Positions 50,462 to 60,395 of a stretch of 64,000 nucleotides of DNA are shown piece by piece (within the stretch, counting starts at the first letter, position 1; each line of letters opens with the position of its first letter). Origin of the DNA: Urechidicola croceus. Its GTDB lineage: Bacteria; Bacteroidota; Bacteroidia; Flavobacteriales; Flavobacteriaceae. Below the pieces are notes generated by a model. It was not told the DNA's origin. It ran no database searches and saw only the letters and a program-made list of their open reading frames with translations. The position numbers and the translations under genes are program-made. The stretch spans positions 186,001-250,000 of the forward strand of contig CAJIZG010000003.1 of the NCBI GenBank assembly GCA_905181865.1, written 5' to 3'.

Positions 50462-51130
50462 TTAATCTTCTAATTTTAAACTTTTAATATCAATAATTAA
50501 TTGAGCAATAGAAGCGCTGTTTAAGCCATTATAAATACCTCTTATATGTTTTTGTTTATCGATCAATAAAAAGTTTTCGGTATGTAAAAAATCATCTATA
50601 CTCTTGGCTTCACCTAAATCGTTCTCTACAAAATAATGATCTCTACCTAAACTATAAATTTCAGACTTATTGCCTGTTACCAAATGCCATTTATTATCTA
50701 TTACTTCGTGTTTTGTTGCATAGGTTTTTAAAACAGACACCGAATCTGTTGCTGGCATTACTGAATGTGACACTAATACTATTTCAGGATCATTCCTAAA
50801 TACTTCCTGAACTTTAAACATATTCCCTGTCATTTTAGGGCAAATACCAGGACACGTTGTAAAAAAGAAATCGGCTATATAAATTTTATGATCGAACGTT
50901 TTCTGAGTTACCATTTCTCCTAACTGATTTGTTAATTTAAAATCAGGTATTTTATGAAACGCTCTTTCTTCCTTAGAGCCTGGGGTTAGCCAATTTGGTG
51001 TAAACGATTCTTCATTATAATAAGGTAAATAATCAACCCTACTCGTTTCAACAACCGTTATAGTTTCTTTTTTGATTTGCTGTTTACAACCAAAAATAAA
51101 TAAAATTAAAAATAGTGTTATATACCTCAT
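50462..51130 (-). CDS. SCO1/SenC family lipoprotein
   Basis: Lipobox FGCKQQ; FTTCPGICPKMTGNM CxxxC; FLHTENFLLIDKQ. Confidence 0.9.
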   Translation of the reverse strand: MRYITLFLILFIFGCKQQIKKETITVVETSRVDYLPYYNEESFTPNWLTPGSKEERAFHKIPDFKLTNQLGEMVTQKTFDHKIYIADFFFTTCPGICPKMTGNMFKVQEVFRNDPEIVLVSHSVMPATDSVSVLKTYATKHEVIDNKWHLVTGNKSEIYSLGRDHYFVENDLGEAKSIDDFLHTENFLLIDKQKHIRGIYNGLNSASIAQLIIDIKSLKLED

Positions 51131-51744
51131 TGTTTTTTTCTTCTAATTATAAGTTCATCTTCTAACCGATAGCAAGAATTAGCACGTTTCATTCCAAAAA
51201 TCCTACCATTTTTTGCTTCGTAATTCACATACATCTTACCGTTTTGTAACCAAGCTTGTTGTATACCCTCTTCTCGCCCATTAACTAAATTTCTTTTCTT
51301 AGATAACATACCCGTATTGAACCACTTTTTTTCAACACCTTCCTTCTCGCCGTCTACATAAGTAACTTCAGATGCTAAAATACCGTTACTCCACCAAAAC
51401 CTATAATCACTTACTAACTTATTTTGATGGTAGTGGTATTCCATTTTAAGCACGCCATCTTCAAACCATTTTTGAGCTTTTCCTTCTTTTTTTCCATTAT
51501 AAAACCCAACCTTTTCCTTTAAAGTATTATTAGAATAATATTTTACAGCATACCCAGAAAAACGTTGGGTTTTATAATACCAAACACCTTGAATACCATT
51601 AAGGATTAAGAGCTCCTTTACAACTTCTATATTTTTGATAGTTAGTAATTTAGTTTCTACTAATTGTTTTTTATCCGTCGCTTTTTTACAACTAAAAATA
51701 ACGACTACAGAAACAATCATGAAAAGAAACTTACGTATATTCAT
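51127..51744 (-). CDS. YwqK-family MORN-variant-repeat lipoprotein
   Basis: Lipobox FSCKKA; repeats GKKEGKAQKWFEDGVLKMEYHY / GEKEGVEKKWFNTGMLSKKRN. Confidence 0.85.
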   Translation of the reverse strand: MNIRKFLFMIVSVVVIFSCKKATDKKQLVETKLLTIKNIEVVKELLILNGIQGVWYYKTQRFSGYAVKYYSNNTLKEKVGFYNGKKEGKAQKWFEDGVLKMEYHYHQNKLVSDYRFWWSNGILASEVTYVDGEKEGVEKKWFNTGMLSKKRNLVNGREEGIQQAWLQNGKMYVNYEAKNGRIFGMKRANSCYRLEDELIIRRKKQ

Positions 51745-51747
51745 CTT

Positions 51748-52536
51748 TTAATAGCCTTGAAATGGTCCAGCAAAAGCAATGTAAGAACCTGTCGTAGCAT
51801 ATATTTCATTAATAATATGATAATGATATTCTTGTTCTCCATCTGTATGTTGTGTAGCAGAAGTGTGGCCTCCTGAAGCATCTAAATCTGTTGGATACGA
51901 TTCTGTAGCATTACATTTTCTACCATATAAAAACACACCATCTAGCAAAATTCCAGCTAAATTAACATCATCATTCGTAAACGCAACCGGCTCTAAATGA
52001 TAATGATAGACCCCTGGACCAATATGTGCTCCTGTCCAATCTAAACTAGCCGCAGCCTGATCTAATGCCCCGTTTCCTTCTTGATCGTTAAAAATTGCAG
52101 CGCCACTAACTGCAATGCCAATGGTGCCTAATTGGGTTGAAACGGTACTACCTATCAAATCTGGAGTCGCATCAATATTTATAGTAGCTGCGTTGTTATT
52201 GCTAGAAATAATAGAAGGCGTTAATTGAACATCTGGTTCATCTCGGTATAAATTATTCCCAACGCCCCAATATACAGTTTCATGATCTGGTAAACCTGTA
52301 GTTTCAATCGTAACTGAAGTACCATTATCAGACAAATAAATATCTGTTTCAGTTGTATTAAATTCTGTAAATGCAGCGTGTAATTCTGTTACTGCATCAT
52401 CTTCATTCTCTTCTTTATATTCATCATCGTCACTGCTACAGGCTATAAAACCTGCAGTTGTGAGTATCGTAATAAAAAAAGTCATTGTGATTTTTTCTAG
52501 TATCGTTTTCATGTCTATTCGTTTTAAGTGATTCAT
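51748..52536 (-). CDS. YHYH-domain lipoprotein
   Basis: Lipobox FIACSSDDD; IGIAVSGAAIFND; GVYHYHLEPV; EYHYHIINE. Confidence 0.85.
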   Translation of the reverse strand: MNHLKRIDMKTILEKITMTFFITILTTAGFIACSSDDDEYKEENEDDAVTELHAAFTEFNTTETDIYLSDNGTSVTIETTGLPDHETVYWGVGNNLYRDEPDVQLTPSIISSNNNAATINIDATPDLIGSTVSTQLGTIGIAVSGAAIFNDQEGNGALDQAAASLDWTGAHIGPGVYHYHLEPVAFTNDDVNLAGILLDGVFLYGRKCNATESYPTDLDASGGHTSATQHTDGEQEYHYHIINEIYATTGSYIAFAGPFQGY

Positions 52537-52557
52537 TATTTTTTTTTTATAAAAGAA

Positions 52558-53685
52558 TTATTCTTTTCGTGTTGATTTTCCTTTATTCTTTATTCCCTTT
52601 TCTAATTCGTCTAATGAAATGAAGTCATTCGCATCGCTGTCTGTACTAGAGAAATCTCGCTCTAAAGGTCCTTTGGATTCAATCTTAGAAAGTTTACCAT
52701 CTTTATCAGTATCCATTTGTTCAAATAATTGTGTAGCACTTAATCGCTCTACATGATCTCTTCCCTTTTGCCGTAGAGGTGGTCCATGACGTTCTTCGTG
52801 TTCAACTTCTCCCATTAAACAGCGACCTATATAAGGAAATTCATTTGTAACAAGATACATATATTTGCCTTCAATTGTAATTCCGTTGCATACATCCAAA
52901 TCGCCATAGCCCTCCGCATATTCAAAATCCGAACCATAAGTGCCATCATGATGACCACCAACCGAAATATCCATACTTTGTATTGGATTTTCATAGGTAC
53001 AATCTTCTCCTTCTCGCGTACCTTCTAATAGTTTAAAACTTGTTTTATATTTTCCGCTTTTAGAATAATACATTGGAAAACCATCATGAGCAAAACCTAT
53101 ATGAACCAAATCTTTACCTGTATCAAAATTTTCAATTGCAGAAGTTGGGGCTCCATGATAATGGTAAGCCCCAGTAGGTTGTACGTGCGCATAGTTAAAA
53201 TCCAATCCTAAATCTATAAGATCTTGTATGGCTTCTACACGATAATTTTCGCCTGTTTCGCACACCACAACTTCTGCAGTTTGTGGTTCGAATTTTATAC
53301 CATTTAAAGCCACTCCGGGTTCTCGCATCCATTGTACTTTTCCTATATATTTTGGATTTAACGGAAAATTATACGTTTTCTTTTGAATAGAAATTGTATT
53401 TGGATTTCCTTTCGTTGGGAATGCTCCTGTTTTATGATTTGGGAGCGAATTGGTTACCATAACACGCTGATCTGATGTAAGAGTAACCTTTGTTTTAGTT
53501 CCAAAATTTTGATCTTCTAAACTATACTCTCCAAAATAATTATTCTTATTTAGTACGATGTTTTCTATTTCATAAAGGTGGCTATCTTGACCATTATGAC
53601 TGTGATTATTATTACTAAGTGAAGCATTCTTATTGCTATTGCAACTCACAATTATTAAACAGAATAGAATAATTAAATTTTTCAT
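52558..53685 (-). CDS. YHYH-domain lipoprotein with C-terminal EF-hands
   Basis: Lipobox IVSCNSN; GVALNGIKF; PTGAYHYHGAP; C-terminal DTDKDGKLSKIE and DSDANDFISLDEL. Confidence 0.9.
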   Translation of the reverse strand: MKNLIILFCLIIVSCNSNKNASLSNNNHSHNGQDSHLYEIENIVLNKNNYFGEYSLEDQNFGTKTKVTLTSDQRVMVTNSLPNHKTGAFPTKGNPNTISIQKKTYNFPLNPKYIGKVQWMREPGVALNGIKFEPQTAEVVVCETGENYRVEAIQDLIDLGLDFNYAHVQPTGAYHYHGAPTSAIENFDTGKDLVHIGFAHDGFPMYYSKSGKYKTSFKLLEGTREGEDCTYENPIQSMDISVGGHHDGTYGSDFEYAEGYGDLDVCNGITIEGKYMYLVTNEFPYIGRCLMGEVEHEERHGPPLRQKGRDHVERLSATQLFEQMDTDKDGKLSKIESKGPLERDFSSTDSDANDFISLDELEKGIKNKGKSTRKE

Positions 53686-53809
53686 TTTTTTAAATATGTT
53701 TTTCTTAAAATACGTGCGTTTTCATTCTTTTTGTCTAAAGCTTCGTAACTTATCATGAAGCTTTAAAAAACGAACCAAACCAATCTTAATTATTAAAACT
53801 CATTTCTTA

Positions 53810-55258
53810 TTAATTCAAATAATTACTTACTGCTGATGCTCGTTCTGTAACATGAGTATTAACTTGATTAATGCCCGTTTGAAAATCTGTACTAGATCTT
53901 AAAAAAGTATAACCCGCTATTTCGGAATTCGCATAGGACGCAACCAAAGCTGAATATGAACTATATAATACTTGCATTTTACTACTATTAAAAGGGCCAT
54001 CAATAACTTCTTGAACATAGGTGTCGTATTTTTCTTTATACACTTGGTCTTGGTATAGGTATCCAATCAATGGCCATTGTAACGCAGATACATCAGAAAA
54101 ATCTAGTTTTAGTGAACCTCCCATTTTTCCATTTTGTAAAGCCTCATTATTATCCCAAGGAATCCAAGTTAATTTACCCGTATCAGGATTATTATATAAA
54201 TAATAATTATGCGTCATTCTGCCATAAGTATCCCAGTTTTGAATAACTGTATTAACTGCTAAGTATTTTAAAAACACATCGGTATCAAACACTGCTTCTA
54301 AATTTTCTCTCCAAGCGGAAGCATCTGTAATTCTTGAACCATCATGTAAGATTGATAATAAGTTTTCAACATCTGAAAAATCAGCTTCATCTTCATTGTT
54401 CTTTTTAACATATTCATCTTCATCAAAAGTTCCTACTGCAAAACTAGCGGCATCACCATCAGGCTTATATAAATTGCCATCATCATCAGAAAATTGAGTA
54501 TCTAAAACGGTATCATCAACCTCCTCAACCATGGTGTATAATCCAAAATACTCAGGGCCATCGCCATGATCTACGTAAACGCTATAAAATGCCGTATGAG
54601 ACGCTACCAAACCTGCATTTCTAAAAACATCCATCGCAACTTTTTCTCGCAACATCGAGATGTCATCATAATTATTCTTGAGGCTTAATTTTTTAAACCC
54701 ATAAAAACGTTGATTGTCTATTTGTGGATACTTATCTTCAAACTCGTCAAAATCTAGTTTTAATGATAATTTTAAAATTCCGGATTGCCAACTAGTTCGC
54801 AAACTGGAATTTCCTTTAAAACGAACCCCAACACGATACCACTCAATACCGTTATAGAAAACCTCTGCAGGTACAAAAATTGGATTTTTGTCAATGTCTA
54901 CTCCACCACCTGGACCACCTGAACCGCCTGGACCACCTCCAACTCCAAAGGTTCCGTATAGATCTGTCATGTCATCAAGCATACTTTGCCAACGGTTTTC
55001 AGTAACTACGATATCTAATCTTTTTACTGTATTATCCTCAAATATTTTCTCAATATTGGGATCGGCCTCTTTGGTGTGAGTGTCTGATGTCCAATCTATT
55101 GCTTCAAAATCGGTATCATCAAAAACTTCAATTATCTCTTCTTCAATTATATCGATAACTTCCTCATTGTCATTACTGCATGAATTTAAAATAATTGTAA
55201 AACCAACTAAAACTATTACTGTAAAAAGCAAGTTGATGTTTTTTTTAACTAGTAACAT
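53810..55258 (-). CDS. CotH family protein (extracytoplasmic kinase fold)
   Basis: Lipobox LNSCSND; RVGVRFKGNSSLR, LSLKNNYDDISMLREKVAMDVFRNAGL, YFGLYTMVEEVDD, NYYLYNNPDTGKLTWIPWDNNEAL. Confidence 0.9.
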   Translation of the reverse strand: MLLVKKNINLLFTVIVLVGFTIILNSCSNDNEEVIDIIEEEIIEVFDDTDFEAIDWTSDTHTKEADPNIEKIFEDNTVKRLDIVVTENRWQSMLDDMTDLYGTFGVGGGPGGSGGPGGGVDIDKNPIFVPAEVFYNGIEWYRVGVRFKGNSSLRTSWQSGILKLSLKLDFDEFEDKYPQIDNQRFYGFKKLSLKNNYDDISMLREKVAMDVFRNAGLVASHTAFYSVYVDHGDGPEYFGLYTMVEEVDDTVLDTQFSDDDGNLYKPDGDAASFAVGTFDEDEYVKKNNEDEADFSDVENLLSILHDGSRITDASAWRENLEAVFDTDVFLKYLAVNTVIQNWDTYGRMTHNYYLYNNPDTGKLTWIPWDNNEALQNGKMGGSLKLDFSDVSALQWPLIGYLYQDQVYKEKYDTYVQEVIDGPFNSSKMQVLYSSYSALVASYANSEIAGYTFLRSSTDFQTGINQVNTHVTERASAVSNYLN

Positions 55259-55271
55259 ATTTTCTTTTGTT

Positions 55272-55679
55272 TTAATTTCTCTTTTCTCGTCTTCCTTTTT
55301 TAGGACGATTATTATTCAAATAACGGGTATATAGTTCTTGCTGATCTTCAGACAGCACTTCTTTAACATCATCCTCAAAATTTTTTCTAATTGACTGCAT
55401 TTCATCTCTATCTGGCCTTCCAGATTTTATTTTATCCTTAATTTCTTTAAAGTGATTTGTATACAATTCTAATACCTCTAACTCTTGAGGTTCTGATAAT
55501 GAAATTTCCGTTGTTAATTCATTTATCATTTTTTTTATTTGCTTGGCAGATGGAATCGGTGGTGGACCTTGCTGGCCTCCCCTTTGCCCTCCTTGAGGCT
55601 GTGCATACGTTGAATTAGAAAGAAATGCGACGCAAATAATCATCACTAAACTTATTGTTTTAATTGTTTTTAGTATCAT
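55272..55679 (-). CDS. Small secreted Spy/CpxP-like (LTXXQ-type) protein
   Basis: Signal peptide ending TYAQ; QGPPPIPSAKQ low-complexity start; helical, charged remainder with VLSEDQQELYTRYLNNN. Confidence 0.6.
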   Translation of the reverse strand: MILKTIKTISLVMIICVAFLSNSTYAQPQGGQRGGQQGPPPIPSAKQIKKMINELTTEISLSEPQELEVLELYTNHFKEIKDKIKSGRPDRDEMQSIRKNFEDDVKEVLSEDQQELYTRYLNNNRPKKGRREKRN

Positions 55680-55744
55680 ACTTTTAAATGTTTTAATTTA
55701 TCCTTTGACAACAAATTAAAGAAAAAGTAATATTAAAAAATGCT

Positions 55745-55780
55745 GTTTTCAATGAATGCCCATAGGTTTTCAGTGAATAC
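55745..55780. promoter_or_regulatory. Candidate LytTR-type operator: two 15-bp direct repeats at 21-bp spacing
   Basis: GTTTTCAATGAATGC (55745-55759) and GTTTTCAGTGAATAC (55766-55780), 13/15 identical, in the divergent intergenic region. Confidence 0.55.
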
Positions 55781-55869
55781 ATTTCCGTTTTCTTTTAATC
55801 ATATATTAAGCAAGTTTAATTTTGATTGTTTTTGGGAGACCTTAATTATTAATTGTTTTTATTTGTAGT

Positions 55870-56955
55870 ATGAATCAATGTAAACGTTTTCTTTTACAGT
55901 CATTTTTATGGCTAATTGTCTGGCTTATTTTATTTGCTGGCCAAAATTTTAATTCAAATTATTTACTAGATCATTCTGTCGCATATCTATTTCAAGTCTG
56001 TCTTATTGCCGGACTTATTTTTTATGGTGCAAAGACCTTACTGTTTAAGAAACGATATCTTTTATTTACTTTGATATCATTGGCTTCCTTAATATTCTGT
56101 GCTCAGATATCCTCTAGTTTGATACAATTACCTAAAAAGCCTAAGCTACGACTAGAAATGAGGCGCCAAGGACCTCCTCCAGAAATGAAGCAAGAAGCAA
56201 GGAGCCGCATTCCTCAATGGCCTCAAGGAAATAAATTTTTTATGCCAAAGGTTGGGCCATCAAAATTCTTTATTCATTTTCTTATGCTCTCTATATCATT
56301 TATAATAGCCGCTTTTATAGAGGTCTTTATATTTGCAAAAAAGAAAGAAGAGGAACACTTAAGGGTCGAAACAGCACATTTACAAACTGAATTAAAATTG
56401 CTTAAAACCCAGATTAATCCTCATTTTTTATTCAATTCACTCAATAACATCTATGCTTTATCCGCGATAGATACAACACGAACTCAAGAAAGTATTAGTT
56501 ATTTATCTAACATGCTTAGATATGTATTGTATGAATGTGAACGACCCAAGGTTTTAGTACAAAAAGAAATTGATTATATAGAAAACTACATCAAATTATT
56601 TTCATTAAAAAGCAGCGAGAAATATCCTATAACAACGCATTACGAAATAGCCGACCCAATGGCTCCTGTAGCGCCAATGATATTTATTCCATTCATTGAA
56701 AACGCCTTAAAACACAGTCATATTGAGAAACGAGGTAAAGCCTTTATCAATATTGAGTTAATCGCAAACTCCAAACAAATAGCACTAAAAGTAACAAACA
56801 GTAAACCAACACAAAAAATCGAAAAAGATGATGTCGGCGGTATTGGTTTGGAAAATGTAAAGAAAAGATTGGCTATAGTATATTCCGATTCTTACAAACT
56901 TAAAATTAATGAAACCTCTACGGAGTACTTTATAGATTTAATGATTAAAATATAA
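55870..56955 (+). CDS. LytS-type sensor histidine kinase
   Basis: LLKTQINPHFLFNSLNNIYALS; IPFIENALKHS; DDVGGIGLENVKKRL; Pro/Arg/Met-rich loop RRQGPPPEMKQEARSRIPQWPQ. Confidence 0.92.
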   Translation: MNQCKRFLLQSFLWLIVWLILFAGQNFNSNYLLDHSVAYLFQVCLIAGLIFYGAKTLLFKKRYLLFTLISLASLIFCAQISSSLIQLPKKPKLRLEMRRQGPPPEMKQEARSRIPQWPQGNKFFMPKVGPSKFFIHFLMLSISFIIAAFIEVFIFAKKKEEEHLRVETAHLQTELKLLKTQINPHFLFNSLNNIYALSAIDTTRTQESISYLSNMLRYVLYECERPKVLVQKEIDYIENYIKLFSLKSSEKYPITTHYEIADPMAPVAPMIFIPFIENALKHSHIEKRGKAFINIELIANSKQIALKVTNSKPTQKIEKDDVGGIGLENVKKRLAIVYSDSYKLKINETSTEYFIDLMIKI

Positions 56956-56960
56956 ATAAT

Positions 56961-57629
56961 ATGTTGAAATGTTTGATTATTGATGATGAAGAACTGGCTA
57001 GAACTTTGTTGAAAACCTATGCCAATAAGATAGATTTTATAGAAGTTGTTGGAACTTATGAAAACCCTGTTGAGGCATTAAGTATTATAAAAAATAAGGA
57101 TATCGATCTTGTATTTCTCGATATTCAAATGCCAGATTTAAAAGGTACCGTCCTCGCGAGTATTTTGCCAGAAAAATGTAGAGTTATTTTTACAACTGCC
57201 TATGCAGAATATGCACTAGAAGGCTTTGAATTAAACGCAGTTGATTATTTATTGAAACCAATCACATTTGAACGTTTTCTAAATGCTGTTACAAAACTGC
57301 AGTCAAACACAAGTACTAATTCAGATGCAACACTTACGATAAAATCTGGTTATGATTTACATAAACTAAAACTTAACGATATTACACATATTGAAAGTGA
57401 TAGTGAGTATGTAAAATTTCATACGGCTACTAAAAGAATAATGAGTTATCAAACACTTAAATCGTTAGAAAAAACGTTAGATGCTTCAATTTTCATGCGT
57501 GTCCATAGATCCTATATAATTAACAAAACTAAAGTCACGGGTTTAAAAGGTCGAGAGTTATTATTATCAGATATTAAAATTGCAGTCAGTGATTCTTATT
57601 ATGAGGCCGTTAAAAAGGAATTGTTTTAA
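56961..57629 (+). CDS. LytTR-family response regulator
   Basis: MLKCLIIDDEELARTLL...DLVFLDIQMPDLKG; LytTR: FMRVHRSYIINKTKVTGLKGREL. Confidence 0.94.
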   Translation: MLKCLIIDDEELARTLLKTYANKIDFIEVVGTYENPVEALSIIKNKDIDLVFLDIQMPDLKGTVLASILPEKCRVIFTTAYAEYALEGFELNAVDYLLKPITFERFLNAVTKLQSNTSTNSDATLTIKSGYDLHKLKLNDITHIESDSEYVKFHTATKRIMSYQTLKSLEKTLDASIFMRVHRSYIINKTKVTGLKGRELLLSDIKIAVSDSYYEAVKKELF

Positions 57630-58203
57630 CTACTGAATTGCTAGTTTCCAATTCTATAATACCTCCCTTCTTTTCCATTTTGCATCATAAGTGTTCCCGT
57701 ACTTTAGTAGGATTATATTTCAAGAAAGATAATTTTTCATATACTTGCTTTACGTTCGCTTCCAACACAATATTCTTCAGTGTAATCCCTTATTTTATGC
57801 AAAATAAAGATTAGATTCAAACTACAATTATACAACACATTTGGCTCAGTAATACTTAAATTTTCAGCCAAACTAATACTATGAATTCTCCTTGGATTTA
57901 CTCATTTTCCTTTAAATTGAGTTTTAAATTTGTCAAGCAAGGTACTCTAAGGAGAACTTATTTTTATTTCAAAAATTAGAAAGAAATTTGAAAATAATAA
58001 TTCAATAAGCATCGTTAATATAAATGGAGATGACTATAAAATTGAAGTTATTAATCAATAATATCTTTCAGTCCCATTCCTCACAAACCTCAATACCTAT
58101 CTATCCTTATTGTGTAAAAGTGAATTCCGTATATAAATAATTTTAGACTATCTAAATTTTTGTATTTCTATGCGATCTTCTTATATCTTTTAAAAACATC
58201 TTA

Positions 58204-59766
58204 TTAAGAACTACATGACAACATAGAACACCCAGCTTTGTGTCTTGCCCAATCTGGACGTTTCACAAACCATTTCTCGCTTTTTGGTTGCTCTTCATAT
58301 GGTTTTCTGAGCAATTTAAACAATTCGTCAATTAATTTATAATCTCCTTTATTCGCATCATCAATAGCTAATTGCGCCATATAATTTCGCAGTACATATT
58401 TAGGATTCACTTGATTCATTTTCTCTTTTCGCTCTTTTGAAGCCATGCCTTCTTTCTTTAATCGCGCTGCATATTGCCCAAACCAGGAGTTCCATTTTTG
58501 TTTTATCGAATCTGACACTTCAGTGGGTATATAAAAAGCGTCCTTAATAACAATCAGTCCTTTTGAAGGATTCTCTGCAGAAAAATCACTCAAGTTTCTA
58601 AAGAAAATCGTCATGTCTGTTTCTGTTAATTGCAATATTTCTTCTAAATCAGTTATTAATGCTGCATCCGTTTTCTCCTTAGAGAACAAACCTAATTTAC
58701 TTCGCATCATATCTAAATAATGCCTTTGTCCTTTCTCATTATAAGATTGTAAAACACCTTCTAACCCTTCCGCTTCTCCAATTAAGGGATATAAAGCATT
58801 TGCTAACTGATACAAATTCCAAAGACCAATGTCCAATTGCGCTCCATATCGATAGCGTTTAAATTGATGATCTGTCGTGTTTGGCGTCCAATTATGATCA
58901 TAGCCTTCTAGCCAACCATAGGGTCCATAATCTATAGTTTTTCCAAGAATAGACATATTGTCTGTGTTCATAACACCATGGACAAACCCAACACGTTGCC
59001 AATGAATAATCATTTCTAAAGTACTATTTGAAACAGTTTCAAAAAACTGTAAATAGGTTTCTTTAGTCGGTTTTCCTAAATGTGAAAAATGATGTTTAAT
59101 AGTATAATCTACAAGAGTTTTTAAAGTCTCTTCATCTTGACTTACTGCAAATAGTTGATAATTACCAAAACGTAAAAAACTTGGTGCTACCCTACAAACA
59201 ACAGCACCTTTTTCATACGCTGCATTTCCATCATATAGCATGTCTCTCAACACTTCATCTCCAGTCAATGCCAATGACAGTGCCCTAGTTGTTGGAACAC
59301 CTAAATGATACATTGCTTCGCTACATAAATACTCACGAACAGAAGACCTCAATACCGCTAAGCCATCTGCTGTGCGAGAATATGGAGTCTCTCCTGCCCC
59401 TTTTAATTGTAATGTCCAGTCTTTATTATGATGTTCAACTTCGGCTAAATTAATAGCGCGACCATCTCCCAACTGTCCTGCCCAATTACCAAATTGATGT
59501 CCACCATAGCACATTGCATAAGGTGTTGTGTTTTCTAATACTTTATTGCCTGTAAATACACTCAGAAATACATTGCTATTTGCATCTTCTTGAGACAAAC
59601 CTATTGCCGATAGCATCTCAGGAGAAACATGTACTATTTCTGGTTTTCTTGTTTTTTTAGGTGTTACAAATGAAAAACAAGCCTTTTGTACCTGTCTTCT
59701 CGAATTCTCAAGAATGGGATCTGCCGGTAACTCTTTAGTGAATGTATCTTTTAAATTAATTTGCAT
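58204..59766 (-). CDS. selO: Protein adenylyltransferase SelO (YdiU family)
   Basis: YGGHQFGNWAGQLGDGRAINL; ELQLKGAGETPYSR-type motif; VHGVMNTDNMSILG; C-terminus GCSMLSCSS. Confidence 0.95.
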   Translation of the reverse strand: MQINLKDTFTKELPADPILENSRRQVQKACFSFVTPKKTRKPEIVHVSPEMLSAIGLSQEDANSNVFLSVFTGNKVLENTTPYAMCYGGHQFGNWAGQLGDGRAINLAEVEHHNKDWTLQLKGAGETPYSRTADGLAVLRSSVREYLCSEAMYHLGVPTTRALSLALTGDEVLRDMLYDGNAAYEKGAVVCRVAPSFLRFGNYQLFAVSQDEETLKTLVDYTIKHHFSHLGKPTKETYLQFFETVSNSTLEMIIHWQRVGFVHGVMNTDNMSILGKTIDYGPYGWLEGYDHNWTPNTTDHQFKRYRYGAQLDIGLWNLYQLANALYPLIGEAEGLEGVLQSYNEKGQRHYLDMMRSKLGLFSKEKTDAALITDLEEILQLTETDMTIFFRNLSDFSAENPSKGLIVIKDAFYIPTEVSDSIKQKWNSWFGQYAARLKKEGMASKERKEKMNQVNPKYVLRNYMAQLAIDDANKGDYKLIDELFKLLRKPYEEQPKSEKWFVKRPDWARHKAGCSMLSCSS

Positions 59767-59785
59767 TGTGTTACTTTCTATCTAA

Positions 59786-59959
59786 TTATTGAATAATTTT
59801 ATTCCACTTCTTACTTCTAGCAGCAACTGCTTTTATATAACTACAAGTTGCTACTCCCTTATACCCTTCTTTCGTAAGCTGTCCGAATGTTTTTTCTATC
59901 GACACTTTACCAATGTCTAGACCGCTTAAAAAAGTGCGTCTGTGGGTAATTAAACAATC
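59786..59959 (-). pseudogene. Orphan C-terminal gene fragment, family not identified
   Basis: Reverse-strand reading CLITHRRTFLSGLDIGKVSIEKTFGQLTKEGYKGVATCSYIKAVAARSKKWNKIIQ* looks coding but has no start. Confidence 0.4.
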
Positions 59960-60003
59960 ATCTCAACTTATAAATTTGAAGTTAGCAATAACATAAAAAG
60001 ATA

Positions 60004-60150
60004 AGAGGGATAATTGAATTAACAAAAGTACAATTACAAGCGAGTTTAAACAATTTATTCAATCAAGAAATCGGATTAACTAACGCTTTAAAGATGACCT
60101 TAAACAATTTAATGTATTATGAACGGAAACATTATTTGAATGATCTTTAA
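60004..60150 (+). pseudogene. Possible N-terminal fragment of a mutator-type (IS256-like) transposase
   Basis: RGIIELTKVQLQASLNNLFNQEIGLTNALKMTLNNLMYYERKHYLNDL*; ends abruptly, no downstream transposase core. Confidence 0.3.
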
Positions 60151-60395
60151 TAGATCAAATAAAAGGTGTCTCATAAACTCTTGCAATTGGGATGTTTATT
60201 GGTCTATAAATTGGTTGCCATACGAACAAGCAGGCAATAGTGGAAGGAAAGGTTTTATAAACCCACAATTAGGTTTGATGCGTTCTCACCTTTGTGTTAA
60301 TCAAATTTTCTTATAGCCAATAATTTTATCTAAATTTCTTTTTAGAGATACTATAAGCCATCTAGCCTTATTTAGCCTACCTTCGATAAAAAATA

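Noticed and set aside
51127-51744. YwqK protein as part of a toxin-antitoxin system
   Set aside because: The family label sometimes says antitoxin, but this is a lipoprotein with MORN-type repeats in an envelope operon and no toxin gene is adjacent.
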